This document shows, in pieces, positions 8,995-17,198 of a DNA stretch of 64,000 nucleotides. The translations under genes and the position numbers were made by a program. Numbering within the stretch: position 1 is the first letter of the stretch; each line of letters starts with the position of its first letter. The notes beneath the pieces were generated by a model, which saw only the letters and a list, made by a program, of their open reading frames with translations, had not been told where the DNA came from and did not search any database. Source of the stretch: JBKCUI01 sp052161605 (GTDB lineage: Bacteria; Planctomycetota; Planctomycetia; Pirellulales; Pirellulaceae); the NCBI GenBank assembly GCA_052161605.1, contig CP197409.1. The stretch is one strand, 5' to 3'.

Positions 8995-10874
8995 GGCGTC
9001 GGCTCGTTGGGAGAGGAGGACTCTTCGGGTGGAAGAGGATCAATCCGGTAGACGTGATACGCATAAGCGATTCGCTCGAACGGTTCGATCTGCTGGAGGT
9101 ATTGCAGTCCTGGATGGCTGGGAAGATTGTAAAGTTTCTTCACGCTGATGATCCACCACTGCGTTTCGGTGATGGACCTGCGAACTTCGTCGATCGAAGC
9201 ACCGAGGGGCAGTTGAGGAGGCAATGACGTTGGCACATCGAACAAATCCCCGTTCATTCCAAAGTAATCGATGTCCATCACGAGTGGCCGTCTCTCGGGA
9301 TATTGTTTGAGCCATTGATCGACTTCGAGAATATCTTGTCCCCAGTCGATATTGGAAAAGCCCAGGCGATGCCAACCATTCTCAGGTCCGCCACTGATAG
9401 TGTTAAAGTAGCTGGTGTAGTAGGGATGAACGCGAAGAGACGATACAACACTGAGCGATACCAAAACGAATGCAAGAATTTTAGTCCAATGAAACCTTTG
9501 CCAAACGGCCCACCATGGAATTGATGCTTTCAAAACATTCGTTGCTTCTGATTCTGGCGGTTCATCTCCTTGCACAGCGAGTTTCTTCCGGGAGAACACT
9601 TGTTCGGCCATGGGACTAGCCAAGAGAGAAGCAAAAACGAACATAGGAGGATAAATCATAAGCACATAGCGATGATGGTGATTGAAGCCACCTTGCAAAC
9701 TAACGGAGAGGAAGCACACGGCAGCGGGAATCGTCAGCAGTAACACCATAGAGACAAGCTCTGGTTTTGCAAACCTTCGCCACCAACCAATGATAAAGAC
9801 GTAAACTCCCATTGCTGCTGCGACAAGTGTCGGCTCGGGTGTTTTGTAGAGTGTGGACATGACATAATAATGTGGCCACGATCCGTATCGCCACTCACCG
9901 TCGAGAAAAGACCAGTATTTGTTCTCAACTTCCATGCGTAAATAATCGATGCCTTGAACAAAATTTCTAGGGAATGGGCATGGTACAGAATGAAATGCAG
10001 TATTTGAAAATACACTACCGACACTGTTCAGCGTCACACCACCCGAAAGTGTACTGCTGAGGAACTTCAACTCACCAAGTGGCATTAAGGTGTCCTCAAA
10101 AAGGTAGCCAACATTGACGGTGAAAATAGAAACAAAAACAACAATTGACATCAAGCCAAGGAAGTAGATCATGCTTATTCGTGGAGCGAAAACAACTCCG
10201 CCAACACTACCAAGCACGAAGAAAAAAGGCGTAACAAAAACAAGCAGAAAATTCACTAAAAAGGTAAATTTTGTAAGAAGACAGCATCCAAGAATCGCAC
10301 CCAGCACAAACGAGTTCCCCAAATTTGGTACAGTAAGCCAACGGTGCAAAACGTATGAGAAGACTATCATGATAGTGAATACATAAGGTTCCGACAGAAG
10401 GGAAGGACTCACCGAAAGCACATTGGGACAGTAAGCAAAAAGAACCGTAACGAGAAGAACTGAAAGATGGCCCCCAACTACTCTCCACACCCACCGTGCA
10501 AGAAAAGCTATTCCTACTAAGCAAAACAATGCACCGACAACTCTAGGAAACACAAAGAGAGGAACACTACTCCCCTTCTTCGTTTTCACCATGTGAATAC
10601 CAATCGTAAACTCAGGTCGAAAGCGATTGTTGCTGGAATACATTACCCATTTAAAACTCGAATCATTCGTCGAAAGGGCAGATGTTGCCATCAATCGTGG
10701 CAAAGGTGGGTTGACCCGGTAGAGATCGAAGCGACCAAACCTCCAATGTGATAATCCAGCAGTCAAATGAGCCGATTCATCAACCCTCGGAAACAACTTT
10801 GATTGGCGCCAAACCAAACCGATGAATCCCAGCAAACTGAGCAAAAGCACTAATCGGAAAATGTAAGTACTCAT
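8991..10874 (-). CDS. GT-C fold membrane glycosyltransferase (PMT/ArnT-like)
   Basis: 627 residues with about ten membrane helices. The start at 10874 (MSTYIFRLVLLLSLLGF) leaves a 14-base gap to the preceding gene; a longer frame to 11048 would run into that gene. After the first helix comes RVDESAHLTAG and VNPPLPRLM, matching the first luminal loop of lipid-linked-sugar glycosyltransferases (family 39 / PMT_2), where the acidic pair is catalytic. The soluble C-terminal part contains NIDWGQDILEVDQWL, seen in bacterial members of this group. It likely transfers a sugar from a polyprenyl carrier to an envelope acceptor; the acceptor is unknown. It overlaps the DUF1559 gene, and by eye this stretch is noticeably richer in A/T than its surroundings. 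Confidence 0.88.
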   Translation of the reverse strand: MSTYIFRLVLLLSLLGFIGLVWRQSKLFPRVDESAHLTAGLSHWRFGRFDLYRVNPPLPRLMATSALSTNDSSFKWVMYSSNNRFRPEFTIGIHMVKTKKGSSVPLFVFPRVVGALFCLVGIAFLARWVWRVVGGHLSVLLVTVLFAYCPNVLSVSPSLLSEPYVFTIMIVFSYVLHRWLTVPNLGNSFVLGAILGCCLLTKFTFLVNFLLVFVTPFFFVLGSVGGVVFAPRISMIYFLGLMSIVVFVSIFTVNVGYLFEDTLMPLGELKFLSSTLSGGVTLNSVGSVFSNTAFHSVPCPFPRNFVQGIDYLRMEVENKYWSFLDGEWRYGSWPHYYVMSTLYKTPEPTLVAAAMGVYVFIIGWWRRFAKPELVSMVLLLTIPAAVCFLSVSLQGGFNHHHRYVLMIYPPMFVFASLLASPMAEQVFSRKKLAVQGDEPPESEATNVLKASIPWWAVWQRFHWTKILAFVLVSLSVVSSLRVHPYYTSYFNTISGGPENGWHRLGFSNIDWGQDILEVDQWLKQYPERRPLVMDIDYFGMNGDLFDVPTSLPPQLPLGASIDEVRRSITETQWWIISVKKLYNLPSHPGLQYLQQIEPFERIAYAYHVYRIDPLPPEESSSPNEPTP

Positions 10875-10888
10875 GGAATGGCTTACAC

Positions 10889-11932
10889 TTAATCTCGCCC
10901 TGTTATGAAAACAGGGAAAACGTATGGTGACTGGTCGCCTTTTACGCGAAGAACAACGGTGCCTCTCGTTACCACCTCTGGACATGTATGCAAATGAAAA
11001 AGAATATTTAGCGATCCTGACCCAAATTTTGATGGCGAAACAGACCAATTCAAAAATTTTGACACCGAATCAGATAAATAGACTGAAACCGCATCTGAAG
11101 CAAGTATATTCCCACGACGACTAGTAAACTCAACGTATCGTTCACTCTCAGACCTGCCCCAAAAAACCAATTCCTTAGGATTTACTTCGAATTGTGGTAA
11201 AACAATTGCACAAACGGGAGCTGTCCGGACCATTCCCGAGTCAGGAAATCGAATCGAAACTGTTGACCTAAGAATTCCAATACGATCTGCACTTTCTGCA
11301 TCGCATTTGTAACGCCATGCCTGTTTTGCTCCAATCGAAAGATTATCCTCTAGCATGAAATCCTCTATTTGCTCAATCTTCAGCCATTCTTCGTCCGAAA
11401 CGACTACCGGTATGCCTAAATCGGATTTGCCATAATTCACCACAGTGAAAAAACCGCCTCCGTATTTATCTAGTCTAATCTCATTTGGCACAATGGAAAT
11501 TGTCTCACGGACCTCCGCCAATACATTTATTATAAACCTAGTTCCATTCGCATCGTCTAGCGTAACTTCCCCTTGGTGGCGCATGCTGGAAGTCGATGGG
11601 TTGGAACGCATCACTACTGTAGCTGGCAACATTTCTCCCGCGTCGTAGATTCGATTCTCGATTTTTAACTCAAGGCAGCGGCAGGATGCCGAAACTCGAA
11701 CTGGTCGAAATTTGTGTTCGAGTCCATGCGGAATGAGTATTTCACGAGTCAACTGAGTATTGGGTTGTACTACTCCAAAGTCCAAATCTATTTCGTAGAC
11801 GACGCGAGTGTTGCTAATTTCTGCCACATCGGGTAAAGACTCAGTGTATTTACATCCACTGAATAAAAACGTCCCAAACGGTGAGATTTGACAAACCAAT
11901 GATTTAGAAAGACCAAAATGTATCACAATCAC
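10889..11932 (-). CDS. DUF1573-like lipoprotein
   Basis: About 347 residues starting from GTG at 11932 (a second GTG is at 11926); a longer frame to 12067 overlaps the upstream gene and is unlikely. The N-terminus is a lipoprotein signal ending LFSGC, so a lipid-anchored envelope protein. Residues ~45-140 match DUF1573: YEIDLDFGVVQPN, then VSASCRCLELK, equivalent to the SCGCT signature, then a beta sandwich. The rest looks like two more beta-sandwich domains (ASH/Ig-like). DUF1573 proteins are abundant in planctomycetes and Bacteroidetes and have no defined function. It lies 7 bases after the gene at 11940-13091 and 14 bases before the GT-C gene. The start codon is the least certain part. Confidence 0.75.
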   Translation of the reverse strand: MIVIHFGLSKSLVCQISPFGTFLFSGCKYTESLPDVAEISNTRVVYEIDLDFGVVQPNTQLTREILIPHGLEHKFRPVRVSASCRCLELKIENRIYDAGEMLPATVVMRSNPSTSSMRHQGEVTLDDANGTRFIINVLAEVRETISIVPNEIRLDKYGGGFFTVVNYGKSDLGIPVVVSDEEWLKIEQIEDFMLEDNLSIGAKQAWRYKCDAESADRIGILRSTVSIRFPDSGMVRTAPVCAIVLPQFEVNPKELVFWGRSESERYVEFTSRRGNILASDAVSVYLSDSVSKFLNWSVSPSKFGSGSLNILFHLHTCPEVVTRGTVVLRVKGDQSPYVFPVFITGRD

Positions 11933-11939
11933 ACCGAGA

Positions 11940-13091
11940 TCAGCGTTTTCGGAAAACAAGTACAAGAAATACGATAACTGCCAATAAGGGAATGCCAAAA
12001 AATAAATAGCCATTTCGCCTTGAAGGCTGAGTGCGATTAGCGAAACGCTCAGGCAACTCACGACCATAAATGTGCTTCAACACTCCGTTGTCATAATAAA
12101 AAGTTCCTGGAGGAGGATCGAACGCTTTAAAGTCAATATCATCTCCTAATCCATCTCGATTGACATAGTGCCATTCAAATGTAATGGAAACATCCGTTCG
12201 TTCTTGTTCAAAGGTAAATTGATCGAAGTTGTCTCGGGTCGGGAATTGTCCCTTATGCTTTTCATGCAGAACATTATTAATTGTAAATGCACTATAAGTC
12301 AATGGAACCCAGGTGTCTCCTTTAAAAGTCCAATCGGAAGTAGACTCTAAAACTACCTCGCCGTTGGTTACAATTCGTTTGACAAAGGGAGTGTGTCCCT
12401 TGCTTGCGTCGACCCACATCTCAGAAACCGATCGCCAATTGTCGTCGTTCACATCTTGGCCCAGCTCTTTCAGAGACGCTTCATAATACAACTTAAACAC
12501 GTCGTTGTCCGGCTGATCTAACCTGATGCTGGCACCATTTCGTGTCATCATATTTTCGAAGAACTGCGTGTCACCAAGGTCGGTTCTCTTCCAGGAAACT
12601 CCACCAAACCCAAATGCACGCACGTCGAAACTAACATAGTCTTTCACACGCCTCTTCAATTTTGCCCGATCAAATGATTCTAGGCCAACATTGTCTTTAT
12701 AGAGGTCAGAATAGACATACAGCTTATCTATAGTTTGACATAGAAACTTTCTAACTGATTCGCGATGATTAGTTGCATCAACCCGTTTCAGATCACCTGC
12801 CCAGAGGTCACGATTGAATGGTTCGATTCGATCGAGGACAAATTGATCCCTTTCTAAATTGAACTCCATATCCCAAAATGTGGTTCCAGATCGAATTAAA
12901 GTTGAATCTCGGGAAGATAGATCGCTTCGCGTGACTTGTTCGACGCATCGAAGGGTAAATTTTCCATTCCTGATTTTCTGTCGCTCAATGCTCATGGCTG
13001 TTCGAACCGATTGCCAAGTCGGTTCCGATGAACAACAGAACTTACCTAAAATAATTAGTATTGCCAAGCATTTTGTCGCCTTGATGACCAT
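11940..13091 (-). CDS. Secreted LolA-like protein with C-terminal membrane anchor
   Basis: 383 residues. A signal peptide covers ~1-20 (KCLAILIILGKFCC) and a C-terminal membrane helix lies at ~363-381 (LFFGIPLLAVIVFLVLVF) followed by RKR, so the body is exported and anchored. The middle reads like the planctomycete proteins related to the LolA/LolB half-barrel, with a late strand pair DWTFKGDTWVPLTYSAFTI. A protein of the same general pattern is encoded at 43259-44155 (LWKWQKINGVWIPSEI). The C-terminal helix is unusual for that group. Neighbours are a Cys-rich secreted protein upstream and a DUF1573 lipoprotein downstream, so an envelope or extracellular role is likely. Family assignment is tentative. 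Confidence 0.78.
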   Translation of the reverse strand: MVIKATKCLAILIILGKFCCSSEPTWQSVRTAMSIERQKIRNGKFTLRCVEQVTRSDLSSRDSTLIRSGTTFWDMEFNLERDQFVLDRIEPFNRDLWAGDLKRVDATNHRESVRKFLCQTIDKLYVYSDLYKDNVGLESFDRAKLKRRVKDYVSFDVRAFGFGGVSWKRTDLGDTQFFENMMTRNGASIRLDQPDNDVFKLYYEASLKELGQDVNDDNWRSVSEMWVDASKGHTPFVKRIVTNGEVVLESTSDWTFKGDTWVPLTYSAFTINNVLHEKHKGQFPTRDNFDQFTFEQERTDVSITFEWHYVNRDGLGDDIDFKAFDPPPGTFYYDNGVLKHIYGRELPERFANRTQPSRRNGYLFFGIPLLAVIVFLVLVFRKR

Positions 13092-13271
13092 AGGATGTTA
13101 CGCCTGTTTTTTTGTATGCAACGGTTTCATGCTGTTTAGGATTGTCTTTTGTTTAGTGTCTTCTCGCAGCCAATACACGGAATGTTCGAACCAAGGTGCA
13201 TGTCAAACCTTCCGGTCGAAATAAAATCTCGGGGAGGACGGTGTCCGTACGAGAATTATACGGCAGACTCC

Positions 13272-13706
13272 CTAGGTGCATGGCTTATCTGGATCTATCT
13301 TCTCTTGCTTGACCATGGGGCCAAGATCATACCCAGAAGAATCCTCACCGCAATCAAGGCCAAGATCCTCAGGTGAGTTGCAATCCTGAAAGCAATAAAA
13401 ATACTCAAAACAAGGTATGTTGGGCAGCTCCTCTCCCTTTTCCTTGAATCCCTCTTCGGACTTGAGCACAGTGCTAATGCTGTTTTGATACTGGTTTGGA
13501 GTAGCTGGTTGAAAAAGGGGGGAAGTGCAACCCGCCATATTGGCCCAGTAGAAATAATAGCACCATGTGTTGCAGGTTGATAGGGTTCCGTCGCATTCTG
13601 TAGTCGAAGGATACAAACAAGGAAGGTCGTCCGACGACTTTACCATCCGAGAACCCACAAAGACGCAGCTGGCTGCCATGGCTACACAAATCATAAACCT
13701 TTTCAT
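13272..13706 (-). CDS. Small secreted cysteine-rich protein
   Basis: 144 residues. Signal peptide at ~1-22 (FMICVAMAASCVFVGS). The mature part has about ten cysteines in spaced pairs: DLPCLYP, TTECDG, LSTCNTWCYY, MAGCTSP, NIPCFEY, FYCFQDCNS, GLDCGE and a terminal KPCT. Aromatics cluster next to them (WCYYFYWANM). This suggests a disulfide-stabilised or metal-binding extracellular domain. No known family is recognised. It sits between the GT2 gene and the LolA-like gene on the same strand, with 69 and 180 bases on its two sides, so it may have its own promoter. Sequence composition here is A/T-rich compared with the flanks. Confidence 0.78.
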   Translation of the reverse strand: MKRFMICVAMAASCVFVGSRMVKSSDDLPCLYPSTTECDGTLSTCNTWCYYFYWANMAGCTSPLFQPATPNQYQNSISTVLKSEEGFKEKGEELPNIPCFEYFYCFQDCNSPEDLGLDCGEDSSGYDLGPMVKQEKIDPDKPCT

Positions 13707-13775
13707 TAATCTGTCCCTTCTGAAACAATGTGATACCTTCGCACGAGCATTCCAAACGCCGGACGGTGGTACAAT

Positions 13776-14714
13776 TTAGGAAATACTTTTAGATACATTG
13801 GGGTTGCGAAGTCTGTTAAATAGTAGCAACAGGTGACGTGTGCCATCCGTAAAACTACGTAAATGCGGTGCTCTGTTCCGACCATCGGGACCTAAGGTTG
13901 TTGGTATTTTTGCCATGCCAAGCCTAGCTTGCGATGCTCGCAGAACCATTTCGCTCGCGAACTCCATACCGGTGCTCTTAAGTTTTAAATTGTTGATCTT
14001 CTCGCGGTCAAACGCTCGCAATCCGCAGTGCCAATCGCGACATGGTGTGCGATAGAGCAGCCTGCCAAGACCACTCAAAATGGGATTACCAATGTAACGA
14101 TGATGCCATGGCATCGCACCAGGCTGAATACCTCCAGAGAAACGATTGCCTAGTACAAGATCGTAGCCTTCGTCGAGCTTGGCGATCAATTTAGGGATGT
14201 CGCCAAAATCATAACTGCTATCGCTGTCGCCCATGACGATGTATTTGCCTTGCGCGGCAGCGATGCCGCCAAGCAATGCTGAGCCATACCCCTTTTGCTC
14301 GACAGAAATGACGCGTGCGCCATTGGCAATGGCGATTTCTTGGGAGCCATCGGTGCTGCCGTTGTCAGCGATGAGGATTTCGTAGTCGAGGGAGCCGGGT
14401 GGTAGGGCACTACGGCTGATGTCGGAACCGGGTGCTAGCGCACTGCGGCTGATGAGGGCGGCTTCGCAGCCTGCGCGGGCTTCGGTGATGCATGAGGCTA
14501 AGGTACGAGATTCGTTGAGACAGGGCATGACGACCGAGATGAGGGGAGAGTCCTGGGGGAATGCCCTCCCCTCGCTTCGCTCGAGCTTCCCAGAGGGAGG
14601 GTGAAGTTGCTGTGGCTCGCTTCGCTCGACCTTCCCTGAGGAAGAGGGAGTGGTTTGTGACCGGCTTTGCTCGCCATTAGCACGTAGTAGATGACTGGTT
14701 TGAGTGTCGCTCAT
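13776..14714 (-). CDS. Family 2 glycosyltransferase (dolichyl-phosphate-mannose synthase-like)
   Basis: 312 residues. The GT2 core runs from PLISVVMPCLNESRTLASCI (~57) through EILIADNGSTDGS, GYGSALLGGI and KYIVMGDSDSSYDF (the DxD-type metal/nucleotide site, D-S-D) to LVLGNRFSGG and DWHCGLRAFDR. Such enzymes transfer a sugar from a nucleotide donor to polyprenyl phosphate or a glycan at the cytoplasmic face of the membrane. Two regions look foreign to the fold: residues ~20-52, with SGKVERSE and SGKLERSE, and residues ~87-108, with ISRSALAPGSD/ISRSALPPGSL. Both are translations of intergenic-type repeats. The start overlaps the upstream lipoprotein stop by four bases (ATGA). It could supply lipid-linked sugar to the GT-C enzyme downstream; that is inference. 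Confidence 0.92.
   Translation of the reverse strand: MSDTQTSHLLRANGEQSRSQTTPSSSGKVERSEPQQLHPPSGKLERSEGRAFPQDSPLISVVMPCLNESRTLASCITEARAGCEAALISRSALAPGSDISRSALPPGSLDYEILIADNGSTDGSQEIAIANGARVISVEQKGYGSALLGGIAAAQGKYIVMGDSDSSYDFGDIPKLIAKLDEGYDLVLGNRFSGGIQPGAMPWHHRYIGNPILSGLGRLLYRTPCRDWHCGLRAFDREKINNLKLKSTGMEFASEMVLRASQARLGMAKIPTTLGPDGRNRAPHLRSFTDGTRHLLLLFNRLRNPNVSKSIS
14391..14456. repeat. Two 33-bp tandem units inside the GT2 gene
   Basis: Units 14391-14423 and 14424-14456 share CCGGGTG-TAG-GCACT-CGGCTGAT with a few substitutions. They add 11 residues each (ISRSALAPGSD, ISRSALPPGSL) in a loop between the first helix and second strand of the GT2 fold. The unit length is a multiple of three, so copy number can change without breaking the frame. 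Confidence 0.8.
14564..14650. repeat. Two GGGAGGGTGA-family repeats translated inside the GT2 gene
   Basis: Copy 1 (14564-14606) reads CCCTCCCCTCGCTTCGCTCG... ending GGGAGGGTGAAG. Copy 2 (14614-14650) repeats the CTCGCTTCGCTCGA-CTTCCC core. Related intergenic copies occur at 36260-36324, 44396-44435 and 44485-44544. Here they are translated on the minus strand as SGKLERSE and SGKVERSE, in the N-terminal extension of the glycosyltransferase. Confidence 0.75.
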
Positions 14715-15244
14715 GCTTCGCCTCCTGCGTTCTTACCAGTTGCAGCAGAGCGGACCGTGTGGAGCATCAGAAAAGTGACCGACTGCGTGACTCCACTCGC
14801 ATATTGAACGTTGACAATCACTCCCAAATTCTGAGGGTGAAATGTATCACTCCCCAAGGTGTGCGCCTCTTTCCGAAAATCAAGTCTCAAAACACGCTCT
14901 GCGGAATGGAGAGACCTCTGCACTTCACAAACACTGGGAACGACACAATCGCACGACGAAGAAAGACTTGTAATTTCGCCGTCGGAATCCAACCCTAGAT
15001 CGGCCAGCGGAAAAGCGACGTAGCTGGCTTCGTCGATGAAGATTACGCCTAGATCTTTCTCGTGTTGCTTAGTCGCATTTTGAGAAACTCGAGCTAAGGT
15101 TGCCTTTCCTGAATCGGTAACACTCGCCGTGCTGGGTTGGCAACCAAAGAAAGAACCGAGCAAGACGATCCATCCTGCTACGAACCCGCTAGCCATGATC
15201 GGCAGTGAGCGGTGAGCGGTTTTAACATTTGGCGTGTCCTCCAT
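14711..15244 (-). CDS. DUF1573-like lipoprotein, short form
   Basis: 177 residues. A hydrophobic segment FVAGWIVLLGSFFGC (~21-35) ends in a lipobox, so a lipoprotein; the start could be the ATG at 15244 or the internal ATG at 15196, which gives a shorter n-region. The mature domain contains LADLGLDSDGEITSLSSSCDCVVPSV, resembling the strand plus SCGCT region of DUF1573, then strands LGVIVNVQYASG and SVTFLMLHTV. It is co-translated with the GT2 gene through an ATGA overlap. A second DUF1573-like lipoprotein lies at 10889-11932, so this cluster has two. Its role is unknown; position suggests an envelope or surface-glycan function. Confidence 0.72.
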   Translation of the reverse strand: MEDTPNVKTAHRSLPIMASGFVAGWIVLLGSFFGCQPSTASVTDSGKATLARVSQNATKQHEKDLGVIFIDEASYVAFPLADLGLDSDGEITSLSSSCDCVVPSVCEVQRSLHSAERVLRLDFRKEAHTLGSDTFHPQNLGVIVNVQYASGVTQSVTFLMLHTVRSAATGKNAGGEA

Positions 15245-15436
15245 TGCAGGCTGTCAATGTGGGTTCAAGTCCCGATAGATGCCACTAGAGCAGATTCGAA
15301 AACCCGTGTCAAGAAAATTTTTGAAAAAAACATTCGGGGGGGGAGGGGCGGTTTTGAGCGGGGGGGCATGACCAACGCGTTCGGTGCAGTTAGTTGTTCA
15401 GACGCTATGAACAACGGGTTGCGCCGCCTACGAATC

Positions 15437-15674
15437 CCGCAGGCTCGTCCTGCGGATCGTTAGGCTTCTCGCTAAACCCGTGATCGCACCAACCCGCCAT
15501 CGAATCCCGCCGACTCGATCGGCGGATTGTTAGGTTTCCGCTTGGCTAGGCAAATCCGGCTAATCGAGCCGGAAGCGTAATGATCTCCTGGGTAAACCAG
15601 GAGCATTCTTGGATTGTGTGGGGAAGCCGTTATGTGTAGCGAGAAACGTAAGCTTCACCTGGACAAGCCAGGTG
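15437..15674. repeat. Series of five short hairpins with covarying stems
   Basis: The gene-free region 15245-15859 holds five hairpins with 5-nt loops: CCGCAGG-CTCGT-CCTGCGG (15437-15455), CCGCCGA-CTCGA-TCGGCGG (15507-15525), CCGGCT-AATCG-AGCCGG (15556-15572), CTCCTGG-GTAAA-CCAGGAG (15585-15603) and CACCTGG-ACAAG-CCAGGTG (15656-15674). The first two share the flanks CGAATCCCGC and GCGGAT-GTTAGG-TT, while stem bases change in compensating pairs. The last two share GCATTC after the stem. The rest of the region has G-runs at 15335-15366 and no convincing ORF. Confidence 0.8.
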
Positions 15675-15748
15675 CATTCCTTAGTTGTCTTCCCAGCAGG
15701 CTTCCTATACTGGGCGCAACAAATCGTTTAACCGCGAGCCCAACGGGC

Positions 15749-15865
15749 CGCGCTGAGGCCTCCAGGGCAACCCATAATAGCATCTGTCAGGGATCGATAG
15801 CTTGACCTACGCGATGACGTCCGGGGCACAATGCTCAACGCAGAGCAATGCCTGTGCGGCTAAAC
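15749..15865. repeat. Dispersed ~120-bp intergenic element, copy B
   Basis: Starts GGGCCGCGCT, contains CCAGGGCAACCCATAATAGCA (broken match to the reverse complement of the core at ~7870-7890) and ends AATGCCTGTGCGGCTA, matching the ends of copy A at 7806-7925. The terminal CTA provides the stop codon of larC on the minus strand, so the element abuts or has replaced the original 3' end of that gene. Confidence 0.6.
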
Positions 15866-17188
15866 GCTTGGGGCCTGGGCGGAGTGCCCGTCGAAATCGG
15901 TGTCGTCCCAGGCTGCCTTCTGAAGCTCGAGATTGAGCTCTTGTTCCGACGTGAAAGAATCTAAAGCTTGTGATGCGTTTGACAAACTGGCGTGGTAGCA
16001 ATCGATCACTTCGCTCATGACATCCGCTAATCGGAGATCGTTCTCTCTGGCTATTGCTCGACACTCATCATGCTCAGGCGAAAAATCGACCACTCCCGAT
16101 GGCAGTCGTGATAACTTGCCAGGAACCAACCCCCACGGCGTATCAACCTCGATCATCGCCCGCGGTAAAACCGTTCGAACTTGTCGTCTCGACCGTATCC
16201 CCAACGTACCGGTGTGTTCGAAAATGGCTCGTTCTATCTCGTTACGCGAATCGATACGACAGATGACGGTTAGCAGAACGCCTGGCCGATTCTTTTTCAT
16301 CTGGATTGCTGTCGTAAAAACATCCAGAGCACCCAGACTCCATAATACCTCTATCGCGAAGCCGATCTGCTCCCCCGAGATGTCATCTAAATTGGTTTCC
16401 AAAACGATGACCGAGTCCGTTGAGCTATCGGAGTGGTTGGAATCATTCGAATCTCTGGCGGGTCTTTGAACATGAGCAGCATGCCCCAGCATGACTCGCA
16501 GAAGATTTGGTCGATCCGGTACGTCACGTAATCCTGCTCCGTACCCAATTCGGCTGACTTGCATCGATGGTAGCGGGCCGTATGTGCTGACTAACTCAGC
16601 CAAAATAGCCGCGCCGGTCGGTGTTGTCATTTCAAAAGGTAGACCGCACGCAGCGATGGGAACATCGGCCAATAACTCAATAGTCGCGGGTGCAGGAACA
16701 GCGAGCGTTCCATGCGAAGTCTTGACCACGCCACCTCCCACCGGAACAGGTGATGCATACGCCTGCTCAATTTCGAGCATATCCCATGCGATGGCGACTC
16801 CCACCATATCCACAATCGAATCGACCGCACCGACCTCATGAAAATGCACTTGATCGATTGTTACACCGTGCACTTTTGCTTCCGCTCGGGCAAGTCGTTC
16901 AAAGAGTCGCAGTGCAATCCCCCTCGCTCTGTGAGTTAAACGCCCACGCCGAATCATGTTTGAGATGTCTAGAAGGCCGCGATGTGAGTGCTCTGGTGGG
17001 TGATCGATCTCTAGCCGTAGTCCACGAAAGCCGCGGCGTGAAACGATCTCTGTCGTGAGCTTTGCCTGTAGCCCCAACGAATCAATTCCGGATTGTACAC
17101 AATCGAGAGGCGCTCCAGCATCCAACAAGGCTGCCAGGGTCATGTCTCCACTGATTCCACTCTGGCAGTCGAAATATAAAATCTTCAC
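15860..17188 (-). CDS. larC: Nickel pincer cofactor biosynthesis protein LarC (DUF111)
   Basis: 442 residues from GTG at 17188, giving the family start KILYFDCQSGISGDM; a TTG at 17206 is possible but would overlap the upstream gene. LarC is a CTP-dependent cyclometallase that inserts nickel into the pyridinium dithiocarboxylate precursor of the pincer cofactor used by LarA. Visible family features are HFHEVGAVDSIVDMVG (~118-133), TPTGAAILAELV (~196-207) and VIVLETNLDDISGEQIGFA (~260-278). In some species larC is split and joined by frameshifting; here it is one frame. A LarA homologue lies at 27517-28785; larB and larE are not in the window. It follows the PafA-like gene by 10 bases and appears to be in its operon. 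Confidence 0.95.
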   Translation of the reverse strand: MKILYFDCQSGISGDMTLAALLDAGAPLDCVQSGIDSLGLQAKLTTEIVSRRGFRGLRLEIDHPPEHSHRGLLDISNMIRRGRLTHRARGIALRLFERLARAEAKVHGVTIDQVHFHEVGAVDSIVDMVGVAIAWDMLEIEQAYASPVPVGGGVVKTSHGTLAVPAPATIELLADVPIAACGLPFEMTTPTGAAILAELVSTYGPLPSMQVSRIGYGAGLRDVPDRPNLLRVMLGHAAHVQRPARDSNDSNHSDSSTDSVIVLETNLDDISGEQIGFAIEVLWSLGALDVFTTAIQMKKNRPGVLLTVICRIDSRNEIERAIFEHTGTLGIRSRRQVRTVLPRAMIEVDTPWGLVPGKLSRLPSGVVDFSPEHDECRAIARENDLRLADVMSEVIDCYHASLSNASQALDSFTSEQELNLELQKAAWDDTDFDGHSAQAPSV

Positions 17189-17198
17189 CTTGGACTCA

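Noticed and set aside
15250..15290. A tRNA-like T-arm (GTGGG-TTCAAGT-CCCGA)
   Set aside because: No matching acceptor strand or anticodon arm is present in the ~70 bases upstream, and the T-stem has a mismatch.
15330..15370. G-runs that might form a quadruplex or slippage site
   Set aside because: They lie in non-coding DNA with no gene whose frame they would change; noted only as composition.
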